Shown here piece by piece: positions 15,326 to 24,501 of a DNA stretch of 40,572 bases. The translations under genes were made by a program, and so were the position numbers. The DNA lies in contig CALXKU010000022.1 in NCBI GenBank assembly GCA_944389025.1, positions 1 through 40,572 of the forward strand, read 5' to 3'. The notes below the pieces were generated by a model that was not told where the DNA came from, searched no databases, and worked only from the letters and a program-made list of their open reading frames with translations. Numbering within the stretch: the stretch's first letter is position 1; each line of letters begins with the position of its first letter. This stretch comes from an uncultured Spirochaetaceae bacterium. GTDB lineage: Bacteria; Spirochaetota; Spirochaetia; Sphaerochaetales; Sphaerochaetaceae.

Positions 15326-18300
15326 TTAATATACTCTTACGCTTTCGACAACCGGAAGCTCCTTAAGCTCCCTCATCCCATCTCCTGAGTACTGGATGTA
15401 CATGTCATAGTTAAGCTTGAGTCCTACCTTGTCCTCCTCGACCTCCAGGCTTACAGGGGTGTCCCCCTTGTAGCTTTCAAGGGTTCTCTTGAGCGCTTCC
15501 AGGTTTCCCTGTTCCATTATCTTCGCTTTTTTAAGTACGATCGCTATTCTCGATATGTTATCAGGGGTGAGCGTTTCCGGAGCGCATACCTCGTCTATCA
15601 TATAGTTGAGAGCCTCAGAACGTGGAGAGAACTTTCCCTTGAAGCCGTAGACATTGTTCTCCTCAATCATGGATTCGTACTTCTCATATGCGGTAGGAAA
15701 GCATACTGCTTCCATCTCCCCCTCCTTCGTCTGGAGGGTGTAAAGGCCCATCTTCTTATCCCCTTTATTGGTCTTTATGGTCTTCTTTGCGATAACGAGA
15801 GCGATCAGGGCCTCCGTTTTGGCCATAGGAATGTCCTCAGGGTGGTCAAGGCGTATTCTTACGCACTCCCTGATTTTCTCCTCATAGCTGTCCAGCGGAT
15901 GACCGGAGATATAGAAGCCGAGCATCTCCTTCTCGATTTTCAGTTTCTCTTCCTTGCTCCAGTCCTCGACGAATTTCATCTTGAAATCGTTCATCGCCTC
16001 ATCCTCATCTCCGAAAAGCGACATCTGTCCCCCGGCTGTCAGATCCCTTGTCGATTTACCATAGGCAAGGGCCTCCTCGAGGTTAGCCATCAGCGTTGCC
16101 CTGTTCTCTCCTGTCTCATCAAAGCATCCCGCTTTTATAAGGGATTCGCAAAGACGGGATGAAGGGGGTTCAGGCAGTCGTGTGATGAAGTTTATGAAGT
16201 CCTTGTAAGGGCCGTTCTCCATCCTCTCTTTGACGATCATGTCGGAGACCGCCTCTCCGACGTTCCTTACCCCTGATAGGCCATAAACTATGTCCCCGTT
16301 CGATACACCGAAATCCTTGTATGAACGGTTTATTGACGGGGGCAGTATCCTAAGCCCCATCTGAGGTGCGAGATTCAGGTATTCTGTGAACTTTCCCGGG
16401 TTGTTCTTTTCGTTGGTAAGGTTTGCCGCGAGGAATTCGGCAGGATAGTTAGCCTTCAGGTATGCCGTCTGATAAGCTACAATCGAGTAGGCAACCGCAT
16501 GGCTTTTATTGAATCCATATCCTGCGAAAGGCTCTAGGATGTGGAAGATCTCCTCGGCATGCTCGGCGGTATAACCACGCTTTACAGCACCCTCCCTGAA
16601 TTTCACAAGCTCCTCAGCGAGTTTCTCCGCCTGCTTCTTACCCATGATTCTTCTCAGGATGTCGGCCTGTCCGAGCGAGTAGCCTGCGATAATCTGGGCA
16701 ACCTGCATTACCTGTTCCTGATAGACGATTACCCCATATGTGTTTTTAAGTACGCTCTCAAGGCTGGGATCGGGGTACTTGATTGGAATAACACCGTTCT
16801 TGCTGTCGATGTACTGGTCGATGAACTGCATCGGGCCAGGACGGTAAAGGGCATTAAGAGCTACGAGATCTTCTATATTTGAAGGCCTGGCTCTTTTCAG
16901 GATCCTTCTCATTCCCTGGCTTTCGAACTGGAACACGCATGCACTGTCCCCGTCTGAGAGCATCTGGAACGTCTTCTTGTCGAGCTCATCGATCTTGTTG
17001 ATATCGAAATCGGGTTCCTTCATCCTTACGAGGTCCACTGCATGCTTAATCAGCGTGAGTGTCTTTAAGCCGAGGAAGTCCATCTTTACAAGGCCGCAGT
17101 CCTCGATCTGCTTCATGGTGTACTGGGTGGCTATTGCCCCCGTTGCCTTATCCGCACAGAACAGGGGAACGTATTTCTCCAGGTTCTCACGCCCGATAAC
17201 GACTCCTGCGGCGTGGAGGCTGGTATGCCTGTGAAGTCCTTCAAGCTTCATCGCAGTCTCAAAGAGCTCAGCGTATACTCCGCCCCTCTTCTGATACTCC
17301 TGCAGCCTCGGCTCCCCCTCTAGGGCCTTCTGTACCGTCATCTTCGGCTCGTCAGGGATGAACGAACAGATCTTGTTGGATTCGTCATACGGGATATCGA
17401 GAACCCTTGCGACATCCTTTACGACCTGTTTCGCTTTCAGCGTTCCGAATGTGACTATCTGACCGACACGGTCTTTCCCGTAGTGCTCGGTAACGTAGTC
17501 GATAACTTCCCCGCGCCTTTCGAAGCAGAAATCGATATCGAAATCGGGCATGCTTACCCTTTCGATATTCAGAAACCTTTCGAAAAGGAGTGAGTACTTC
17601 ATCGGTTCGACATCGGTGATCGTTATGGCGTAAGCAACAAGGCTTCCAGCTCCCGATCCCCTTCCTGGACCTACGGGGATGTCATGCGCTTTTGCCCAGG
17701 CGATGTAGTCACGGACTATGAGGAAGTAGCCTGGGAAGTCCATCTTTATGATTACCGAAAGCTCATAATCCAGCCTTGACTGGAGTTCCCTGGTAATTAC
17801 GGGGTATCTTTTTCCAAGCCCTTCGTTGGCTAGGTACACAAGGTATTCAGCCTCATTGTTAAATGGTTCCGGAATTTCACACTTTGGCAGGATAGGGCCG
17901 GGGAAATTGATTTCTATATTGCATTTTTCAGCAAGCTTTACCGTATTCTCAAGCGCCTCTGGACACCATGAGAACAGAGCCTCCATCTCCTCAGGGGTCT
18001 TGAAATAGAACTCCTGGTTGGGGAACCTCATCCTGTTTTCTTCGTTTTTCTTGCTGTTCGTGCCGATGCAGAGCAGTGTATCCTGTGCATTCGCATCATC
18101 CTTTTCTATGTAGTGGATATCATTAGTGCAGATGATTGGCACATCCATCTCATGTGCAAGCTCTACAAGAATCGGATTGGTGTATTTCTGCTCCTCAAGC
18201 CCATGGTCCTGAAGCTCTATGTAATACCGGTCAGGGAAGATGCTCTTAAACCATGCTATGCGTTCTTTTGCCGCCTGGTAGTTCTTCTTCGCCTGTTCCA

Positions 18301-18784
18301 CTCTTGGCTCGGTAAATGGCATGCCTTTCTGCTGTGGAGTCATGAGAATCTGAATGATTTCTCCCGCAAGACATGCGGAGGTGCATATTAAGTCCTCGCT
18401 ATGTGCGGCAAGGCTCTCATCATCGATTCTCGGCTTGGAGTAATAGCCTTCCTTGTATGCGATTGCATTGAGCTCCATCAGGTTATGGTAGCCGCGGTCG
18501 CTGGTGGCAAGAAGGATAAGGTGGTAGTACTTGCTGCCGCTGTCGGTGCTTTTGGCTCTCCTGTCCTTCGGATTGACATAGAATTCGCAGCCTATGATCG
18601 GCTTTATTCCAGCAGCACGGCATTCGTTATAGAAATATAATGCACCGAACATGTTTCCATGATCGGTTATCGCAAGGGATTCCATGCCGCATGCTTTCGC
18701 CTTTTTTACGTAGGCGGAGATGGAAGCGGCTCCATCAAGAAGTGAGAAATCTGTATGGTTGTGTAAATGTACGAACTTACTCAT
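15326..18784 (-). CDS. dnaE: DNA polymerase III subunit alpha
   Basis: This is the replicative polymerase catalytic subunit, 1152 aa, of the DnaE1 type. The N-terminal PHP domain opens FVHLHNHTDFSLLDGAASI with ITDHGNMFGA near 39. The palm contains PGRGSGAGSLVAYAI near 368 and PDFDIDFCFERR near 414, the latter with the catalytic aspartates. Fingers and beta-binding regions follow, with GYGFNKSHAVAYSIVAYQTAYLKANYPAEF broken over residues near 755-785. A C-terminal OB domain is present. AAGGAG precedes the ATG. An essential replication gene downstream of an XDH-like operon implies that their transcription may be coupled. Confidence 0.97.
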   Translation of the reverse strand: MSKFVHLHNHTDFSLLDGAASISAYVKKAKACGMESLAITDHGNMFGALYFYNECRAAGIKPIIGCEFYVNPKDRRAKSTDSGSKYYHLILLATSDRGYHNLMELNAIAYKEGYYSKPRIDDESLAAHSEDLICTSACLAGEIIQILMTPQQKGMPFTEPRVEQAKKNYQAAKERIAWFKSIFPDRYYIELQDHGLEEQKYTNPILVELAHEMDVPIICTNDIHYIEKDDANAQDTLLCIGTNSKKNEENRMRFPNQEFYFKTPEEMEALFSWCPEALENTVKLAEKCNIEINFPGPILPKCEIPEPFNNEAEYLVYLANEGLGKRYPVITRELQSRLDYELSVIIKMDFPGYFLIVRDYIAWAKAHDIPVGPGRGSGAGSLVAYAITITDVEPMKYSLLFERFLNIERVSMPDFDIDFCFERRGEVIDYVTEHYGKDRVGQIVTFGTLKAKQVVKDVARVLDIPYDESNKICSFIPDEPKMTVQKALEGEPRLQEYQKRGGVYAELFETAMKLEGLHRHTSLHAAGVVIGRENLEKYVPLFCADKATGAIATQYTMKQIEDCGLVKMDFLGLKTLTLIKHAVDLVRMKEPDFDINKIDELDKKTFQMLSDGDSACVFQFESQGMRRILKRARPSNIEDLVALNALYRPGPMQFIDQYIDSKNGVIPIKYPDPSLESVLKNTYGVIVYQEQVMQVAQIIAGYSLGQADILRRIMGKKQAEKLAEELVKFREGAVKRGYTAEHAEEIFHILEPFAGYGFNKSHAVAYSIVAYQTAYLKANYPAEFLAANLTNEKNNPGKFTEYLNLAPQMGLRILPPSINRSYKDFGVSNGDIVYGLSGVRNVGEAVSDMIVKERMENGPYKDFINFITRLPEPPSSRLCESLIKAGCFDETGENRATLMANLEEALAYGKSTRDLTAGGQMSLFGDEDEAMNDFKMKFVEDWSKEEKLKIEKEMLGFYISGHPLDSYEEKIRECVRIRLDHPEDIPMAKTEALIALVIAKKTIKTNKGDKKMGLYTLQTKEGEMEAVCFPTAYEKYESMIEENNVYGFKGKFSPRSEALNYMIDEVCAPETLTPDNISRIAIVLKKAKIMEQGNLEALKRTLESYKGDTPVSLEVEEDKVGLKLNYDMYIQYSGDGMRELKELPVVESVRVY

Positions 18785-18792
18785 GTCTCTCC

Positions 18793-19710
18793 TTATATGT
18801 TCGAACTTGTGTCTTCAATTGATGTTGTGGTAAGGGCGTTTATGTTCAGCTCATTGAGCATCTCCCTTACCAGGCCCCTTGTCCTTATTTTCTGAAGATG
18901 GCTTAAATGCGGGAATGTCGCACCTGCTATTTCAAGGATGGCCTCCTCAACGCTTCTGCTCTCACTCTGGTCTAATGGAAAGCGTGCGCTTGATAGCGTG
19001 TTATCCAGATCATGGTTCGATATGAAGCCGTAATCGGGGTATGTCAGGGAGAGCCTCGCATCATTGAAATTATCCTGATCGAGGTTTCCCGTTACCGCCA
19101 GGGATACCGCATTGTCGCTATGGGGGAAGAACTCACCTCGTACGAGGAATTTCTGGAAGCTCTTCTCTGCAAGGTTTATCCTGATTCTTGAAATCAGGGC
19201 GTTTGCCGGCAGATTGAGCCTTCCACTCTTATCGTAGATCTGCATGAGAGAAAACCATTTCGAATGCATCCTCTTTTTCTTCATGTACCTTACTTCGCAT
19301 GATGCGTCAAAGAGGTTCAGCGTTCCTGGAAGGGATGAGCGGAAATCCCTGGTGGCAAGACTTCCACCAATCGTGATTCTCCCTGTGGCTATATTGCCTC
19401 CAAAACTCTGTATCGTATCTACAAGGATTTTGGGAAGTATCGTCTTTCCTGTGGTTATGAGTTCATACAGGCTCACCATTGAGCCGAATTCTGCTACGCG
19501 GTCGTTTCTCTGGAATCTTCTCAGTTCTTCGATCGAGCCCAGGTATATGATCTCCTCATTGGTCGCATTGCTCGGATAGGAGAATTTCCTGCTCATGATG
19601 TATGTACCACCTGCCCAGAATGAGGATGTGGGGTAGTGCTGGATTATAGAAGAGAACTCGCTGAGGTTCTGCGGGGTATGGATGTTCGGTGACCTAAGAC
19701 CTTCTAGCAT
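18793..19710 (-). CDS. Xanthine dehydrogenase-like FAD-binding subunit
   Basis: This 305-aa protein matches the medium (FAD) subunit of the xanthine dehydrogenase / CO dehydrogenase family. WAGGTYIM near 32-39 is the pyrophosphate loop (usually AGGTDL). SFGGNIATGRITIGGSLATRD near 102-123 matches the second FAD motif (usually IRNxATxGGNL). The C-terminal CODH_C-like region is present but weak. Its start overlaps the 2Fe-2S subunit gene by 17 nt and it ends 8 nt before dnaE. The substitution of Asp by Tyr in AGGTD is unusual. It probably works with the next two gene products, but the substrate is unknown. Confidence 0.8.
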   Translation of the reverse strand: MLEGLRSPNIHTPQNLSEFSSIIQHYPTSSFWAGGTYIMSRKFSYPSNATNEEIIYLGSIEELRRFQRNDRVAEFGSMVSLYELITTGKTILPKILVDTIQSFGGNIATGRITIGGSLATRDFRSSLPGTLNLFDASCEVRYMKKKRMHSKWFSLMQIYDKSGRLNLPANALISRIRINLAEKSFQKFLVRGEFFPHSDNAVSLAVTGNLDQDNFNDARLSLTYPDYGFISNHDLDNTLSSARFPLDQSESRSVEEAILEIAGATFPHLSHLQKIRTRGLVREMLNELNINALTTTSIEDTSSNI

Positions 19711-20173
19711 GTCTCTTCCTCCTTATTTCGTTTGCAGCCTGAACGATTCTTACCATGTCGTTATATTCTAGACAGTGGCATTTCACGCACTCCATCTCCC
19801 TGATAATCTCCTCCCTGCTCGTCATGTTATTCGATAGCAGTGATTCTATTAAAAGTGTTCTGGCATTGTAGCACGTCGGACATGGCCTGATATGCATCAG
19901 CTCGTATGCTTTCTCTATGTCTTTCGCGTTCTTCGTCTTAGCATAACCGTCGAATGTGATGATTGATTTTCCCCTGATTTCAAACGCTGGAACAAGGCAG
20001 CTTAAAACGGCCTTGCCATCCATTAAGACGACACATAGTCCGCACAGCTCCCCGTTGCAGTGGCTGCTGATCGCCGGATTCTGTATGTCTTCCGAGAGTA
20101 TCAGAGAAAGCGGCTTGTTAGAGTTAAGATTCAAAAGAAGGCTTTTACCGTCTATGATGCAATCAACTTTCAT
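19694..20173 (-). CDS. Xanthine dehydrogenase-like [2Fe-2S] subunit
   Basis: This 159-aa small subunit would carry two [2Fe-2S] clusters. The plant-ferredoxin-type cluster uses Cys39, Cys44, Cys47 and Cys59 (CNGELCGLC...SC). The all-helical C-terminal cluster can use Cys98, Cys101, Cys132 and Cys134 (PCPTC ... KCHC), with an extra Cys129. The usual flanking residues GQCGYCTPG and CRCTGY are replaced, but all eight ligands are kept. Electron transfer therefore looks intact even though the neighbouring catalytic-type subunit is degenerate. It overlaps both neighbours (11 nt and 17 nt), a sign of tight translational coupling. Confidence 0.85.
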   Translation of the reverse strand: MKVDCIIDGKSLLLNLNSNKPLSLILSEDIQNPAISSHCNGELCGLCVVLMDGKAVLSCLVPAFEIRGKSIITFDGYAKTKNAKDIEKAYELMHIRPCPTCYNARTLLIESLLSNNMTSREEIIREMECVKCHCLEYNDMVRIVQAANEIRRKRHARRS

Positions 20174-22265
20174 TTGCTGATCTCCTGAGTCTGAATATCT
20201 CCTCCGCGTTTATAGGCAGACTCACCTTCTTACCGATTGCCTGCTCCAGTGCGGATTTCAAAGAACTGATGACAAGCCCCCTTGTTAGCGTTGTCACTGC
20301 CGCGATGCTATCAGAGTCCCTTCTTGAGAATGTGATGTGAAGGCTCATGTTCTTGTCCGTCTTCAGCCCGTTCTCATCAAGGCACTTGAGTATTATCTGC
20401 TTTACCGATGTCATGAGTATGTCGCTGTTGGCTATCGGACCGACACTGTAGTCCGCCCATACTTCTTTCACGACCGGAATGTACGAGGTGTCTGGGAGCA
20501 TCAGCTCGATTGCCATTGCTCCGAATGCGCTTTCATCGAATTCGCACGGGAAATAGCGGTTCTCAACATCGAATGTGATTGCTATCGGTAGCTTCTCCGT
20601 CTCTTTCAGGGCTTTGAGTTTCCTCGCTGTAGCATGAAGCTGTTTTGAGAAGCTGCAGATGAAGCGTGAGAGTATCCTTGGACCAGAGTCCAGGGAGCTG
20701 TGCTCAGCGTTTGAAAAGAGCACGCTATCCTCACTTGTAAGCTCAAGCTCATTTTTCAGCAGTTTCTTCCAGAATGTCACTGCTGTGCCCCTGCTGTAAG
20801 CTGAGGTGTCTATCACGATGGCCCCTCTCTGGGTGGCGGTCATCTTTGCCTGGTACTCATGTTCAGAGACGAATGAAGTGGAAAAGCCTGCGATGCCTAT
20901 CGCTGAGGCAAGCCCGATTCCCTTCGTATATCCCAGGAAGGAGGGATTGCTGCGCCCGAGATCGTTCGCACTCCATTTTCTGCTGAATGATGATTTCATC
21001 GCGATACTTGTCAGCAGTTTCTTTATCTCCGCCATCTGTATGGCCGGCAGGTAGTCGGTGAATTTCCTCTTGTCCTTATATGCCCAGAGTCTGAACTCAT
21101 ATGGACTCATTCCAATTTCCTTTGCCAGAGCGGAGCTATGATACTCGGTTGCCGCCATTGCCTCTGAGTATCCCATGCTGGAGAATATGAAGGAGGGGAA
21201 GGAGAAAGACTTTTCGATTTTGACAGATGCCTTGAATGCCTGAAGCGGGTAGCTTGGGATGATTCCTGTCATCGCCTGGCGTTCGACCTCCCTTTCAAGC
21301 ATCGGGTATGCTCCGATATCTATCGTATGGACCACTTCTTCCGCAAGAGGTTTGAGATCAGGGCTTAAGTATGTTATTCTCTTTGTCCTTATTCCACCAC
21401 GCCTGTTATAAGCTCTCGTCTTTATTTCCACGGGGCATTTCAGAATAAGCGATGCGTTTGCCGCTATGGCAGCGACTATGGCAGGGTAGAGCAGGTATTC
21501 ATCATAGCTTTCATGGTACTGACTCGTATGCACCACTATTTTCTTTCTCTCATATCCGGTTGCGGATGAGACGGTATCGGCAATGAACTGTGGATACTGG
21601 GTCGGTACCATCACATGGAGATTAGCTCCCTCACTCCAGCATGTTGCGGCGAAGAATGTGTAAGAGCTGTATTCGACAGGTTTGAGAATGAAAGAGGTCT
21701 CTGTCTTCCTGTATTCATGAATGATGACCTCCTCTTCCTCCTTCTCTTCCGGCTGTTCTTCCCCGTTTTCTCCCTCGCTTTCTTTGTTGGTCTCGCTCTC
21801 CTCTTTGTCTTCTGAGGAATGCTCGGTCTCTTCACTCTTTTCTTCCTGTGGGGCCTTCTCCTCAGTCTTTTCTTTCTTGATGACTTCCTTCCATCCGTTC
21901 CTGTAGTCCTCTATGTTGCCCCAGCCGTAGTCCTCCTGGTAGAGATTCTCCTCTTCTTCCTCGCTTTCTTCAGAAAAAGAGACGGATATGCTCCTCATGG
22001 CTATTGTTGCACTCTCGTAATCGGGGGCGATCAGGGCGACAAGAGGCTGCTCAGGATAGAGTACCGAGCCATCTGCCATGATGGGCATTTCAGAGCCCGC
22101 CAGACTCAGCTTGTTCTCCCCCAGAAGATCACCGGCTTTCATCACCAGGAACTTCTGGTCGAACTCTGGAATATTTATCTCGCTTATCTTTTTCCCCGCC
22201 TCATCAGAGGTGTAAAGCCGTCCATATCGCATGTTCAGCCTTGGAACGTTTGTTTTATCAGCCAT
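20163..22265 (-). CDS. Divergent molybdopterin-type large subunit (xanthine dehydrogenase-like), acidic linker
   Basis: By gene order this is the large subunit of an XDH-like complex, 700 aa. The N-terminal hammerhead-like domain is recognisable (KAGDLLGENK; VLYPEQPLVALIAPDYESA near 70-88). Residues about 98-185 are a Glu/Lys/Ser-rich low-complexity linker absent from ordinary members. The later region still resembles the family in SYPLQAFKASVKIE, GMSPYEFRLWAYK and GYTKGIGLASAIGIAGFSTSF. I cannot find the glycine-rich cofactor loop (GGGFGGK), and the C-terminal GVGEP segment with the catalytic Glu is missing: the end reads AIGKKVSLPINAEEIFRL. Hydroxylase activity is therefore doubtful. The start lies 7 nt after an extended -10 box, suggesting a leaderless message. 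Confidence 0.7.
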   Translation of the reverse strand: MADKTNVPRLNMRYGRLYTSDEAGKKISEINIPEFDQKFLVMKAGDLLGENKLSLAGSEMPIMADGSVLYPEQPLVALIAPDYESATIAMRSISVSFSEESEEEEENLYQEDYGWGNIEDYRNGWKEVIKKEKTEEKAPQEEKSEETEHSSEDKEESETNKESEGENGEEQPEEKEEEEVIIHEYRKTETSFILKPVEYSSYTFFAATCWSEGANLHVMVPTQYPQFIADTVSSATGYERKKIVVHTSQYHESYDEYLLYPAIVAAIAANASLILKCPVEIKTRAYNRRGGIRTKRITYLSPDLKPLAEEVVHTIDIGAYPMLEREVERQAMTGIIPSYPLQAFKASVKIEKSFSFPSFIFSSMGYSEAMAATEYHSSALAKEIGMSPYEFRLWAYKDKRKFTDYLPAIQMAEIKKLLTSIAMKSSFSRKWSANDLGRSNPSFLGYTKGIGLASAIGIAGFSTSFVSEHEYQAKMTATQRGAIVIDTSAYSRGTAVTFWKKLLKNELELTSEDSVLFSNAEHSSLDSGPRILSRFICSFSKQLHATARKLKALKETEKLPIAITFDVENRYFPCEFDESAFGAMAIELMLPDTSYIPVVKEVWADYSVGPIANSDILMTSVKQIILKCLDENGLKTDKNMSLHITFSRRDSDSIAAVTTLTRGLVISSLKSALEQAIGKKVSLPINAEEIFRLRRSANES

Positions 22266-22272
22266 ATATTAG

Positions 22273-22301
22273 AAGATAGCATAAGAGAGGGTATTTCTCA
22301 A
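22273..22301 (-). promoter_or_regulatory. Promoter of the XDH-like/dnaE cluster
   Basis: On the minus strand TTGAGA (22301-22296), 17-nt spacer and TATCTT (22278-22273) with an extended TGC form TGCTATCTT. Only seven bases separate the -10 from the ATG at 22265, so transcription should start at or beside the start codon. Confidence 0.6.
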
Positions 22302-22344
22302 TAAAATGAGATTGGACTGACTCTGCCTGTGCTCAATGGTTTTA

Positions 22345-22353
22345 TGCTATATT
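22345..22353 (+). promoter_or_regulatory. Extended -10 promoter of ligA
   Basis: TGCTATATT is an extended -10 box. The ATG of ligA begins seven bases later (22361) and there is no Shine-Dalgarno sequence, so the message is probably leaderless. No good -35 is visible, which is common for extended -10 promoters. Confidence 0.55.
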
Positions 22354-22360
22354 ATGCATT

Positions 22361-24454
22361 ATGGATATCAGAAAAGAGATGGAAAGACTGGTTAGCCAGC
22401 TCACAGAGTATCAGAAGGCATATTACGTGGATGCCAATCCGCTTGTAAGCGATATGGAGTATGACAGGCTCTATGATGAGCTCTTAGCCCTTGAGAAGGA
22501 GCATTCTGACATGGTCCTTCCAGATAGTCCGACGCATCGTGTCGGCTCCGATCTGAGCAATGATTTCCCGGAATTCAGACATACTATTCCTGTACTCTCC
22601 CTTGATAAAGCCTATAGCCGTGATGAGGTCATAGCCTTCATGGATAAGACGATCATCAGACAGCAAAAGGATCTCAGTTTCGTTGCGGAGGAGAAGATAG
22701 ACGGTATCTCAATGGTCCTCTATTACGAGAAAGGTGTGCTCGTGCGTGGTGTCACGCGTGGAAATGGTGAGGTCGGAAACGATGTTACGGAGAACATCCG
22801 GACGATAGCATCCGTTCCTCTTCGCCTTAGTGAGCCTGTAGATATCGCGGTCAGGGGTGAGGTCTTCATATCGAAGAAAGCTTTTCAGGAGGTGAACAGC
22901 CATCTTGATGAGGAGAAGAAGGCGGCAAATGCGAGAAATCTTGCAGCCGGTACCGTCAGAAGACAGAGAAGCATTGAGGCGGCCGCCGTTCCTCTCGACA
23001 TATTCTGTTATGAGGGATTCTGGAGCGAGGGCAAGGAGAGCCCTGAGAGTCATCTTGAGATCCTGAGCTTCCTAAAGAATCTTGGCTTCAAGATAAATCC
23101 TCATCTCGCATGTTTCTCTGAAAGCGAGGAGAAGAGCAGAGAAATGTTAAAGGAGGCTGGTCTTGAAGGCAGGGCTTATTCGTTTTCTCAGATGCAGGAC
23201 TACATAGATTTCAAGACAGCAGAGAGAAAAGGGCTCGAGTATGAGATAGACGGCCTCGTATTCAAGGTCAATGAGATAAGAGTCCGGGAGGAGCTTGGTT
23301 ATACGGAGCATCATCCGCGCTGGGCTATAGCATACAAATTCGAATCTCCTCAGGCGGTAAGCAGGCTCATCGGAATCACCGTACAGGTTGGACGCACCGG
23401 CAGGATAACACCTGTTGCCGAGCTGGAGCCGGTTGCTCTTGGCGGTTCCACGATACGGCGTGCGACACTGCATAACCAGGAATACATAGATTCCCTCGAG
23501 CTTGCGATAGGAGATACGGTCTCAATCGTCAAACGTGGTGATGTCATCCCCCAGGTCGAGGATGTGATTGAGAAGAACGAGGAAGGGAACACCGTCTACC
23601 ATATCGATCCGCTCTGCCCTTGCTGTAAGACCAGGCTTGAAAAGGAAGGGGCTCATCTTTTCTGCCCCAATCCACTCTGCCCTGAGCAGGAGATCGGTAA
23701 TCTCTCCTTCTTTTCCTCAAGATCTCAGATGGACATAGAGACGCTTGGTCCTAAGACGATAAGGATTTTCTATGATGCCGGCCTTCTTAGGAAGGTTGAG
23801 GACATATATACTGCAGATTATGCTTCAATGGTTGGTAGCAAAGGGATAGGGGAAAAGACGGTTGAGGCGATAATCAGGTCTGTGGAGGAGTCCAAGAGGC
23901 AGCCATTCAAGATTGTGCTATCTTCCCTGGGAATCAGCGAGATTGGAAAAAAGAGTGCCGAGATTCTCATCTCTGGCGGTTTCGATTCCATCGATAAGCT
24001 TGAGAATGCCCGTCTTGAGGACCTTGTAGCAATAGAAGGTATTGGAGAAAAGACAGCCACAATAATCATTGAGAGCTTTAAGAATCAGAGATTGCTGGAT
24101 ACTATCGAGGCTCTCAAGAAAGCCGGGGTGCATATGTCATCTGCTGAGGATGAGAGCGATGAGGCCCCCCTTGAGAAGACTCTGGAAGGCACAGTATGGT
24201 GCGTAACCGGATCTTTCGAGCATTTCAATCCGAGATCAAAAGCGATGGAAGAGGTTGAAAAAAGAGGTGGAAGGACGGTCTCCTCCGTCACCGGTAAAAC
24301 AACTCATCTTCTTGCTGGAAAAAACGGGGGAAGCAAGCTCGCGGAGGCTGAGCGGCTCGGGGTGAAGATTGTCAGCGAGGAGGAGTTTCTTCGCATGATA
24401 GGTGATGGTGGTGAAAAAAATGACAGCAAAGGTGGACAGCTTGAGCTTTTCTGA
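22361..24454 (+). CDS. ligA: NAD-dependent DNA ligase LigA
   Basis: This 697-aa enzyme seals nicks in replication and repair using NAD+. The N-terminal Ia domain contains YYVDANPLVSDMEYDRL near 22-38. The adenylated lysine lies in EEKIDGISM near 112. Next come an OB fold (VGRTGRITPVAELEPV near 345), a four-Cys zinc finger (CPCC...CPNPLCPEQ near 418-440), helix-hairpin-helix repeats (GIGEKT twice) and a C-terminal BRCT domain (about 610-690). The adenylation motif reads KIDG rather than the usual KLDG or KMDG, which is conservative. The ATG at 22361 fits the family's N-terminus and has no ribosome binding site. Confidence 0.96.
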   Translation: MDIRKEMERLVSQLTEYQKAYYVDANPLVSDMEYDRLYDELLALEKEHSDMVLPDSPTHRVGSDLSNDFPEFRHTIPVLSLDKAYSRDEVIAFMDKTIIRQQKDLSFVAEEKIDGISMVLYYEKGVLVRGVTRGNGEVGNDVTENIRTIASVPLRLSEPVDIAVRGEVFISKKAFQEVNSHLDEEKKAANARNLAAGTVRRQRSIEAAAVPLDIFCYEGFWSEGKESPESHLEILSFLKNLGFKINPHLACFSESEEKSREMLKEAGLEGRAYSFSQMQDYIDFKTAERKGLEYEIDGLVFKVNEIRVREELGYTEHHPRWAIAYKFESPQAVSRLIGITVQVGRTGRITPVAELEPVALGGSTIRRATLHNQEYIDSLELAIGDTVSIVKRGDVIPQVEDVIEKNEEGNTVYHIDPLCPCCKTRLEKEGAHLFCPNPLCPEQEIGNLSFFSSRSQMDIETLGPKTIRIFYDAGLLRKVEDIYTADYASMVGSKGIGEKTVEAIIRSVEESKRQPFKIVLSSLGISEIGKKSAEILISGGFDSIDKLENARLEDLVAIEGIGEKTATIIIESFKNQRLLDTIEALKKAGVHMSSAEDESDEAPLEKTLEGTVWCVTGSFEHFNPRSKAMEEVEKRGGRTVSSVTGKTTHLLAGKNGGSKLAEAERLGVKIVSEEEFLRMIGDGGEKNDSKGGQLELF

Positions 24455-24501
24455 GCATTGTTGTATTTTGGCCACAATAGAATATGTTTTTGGAGGACGC
24501 T

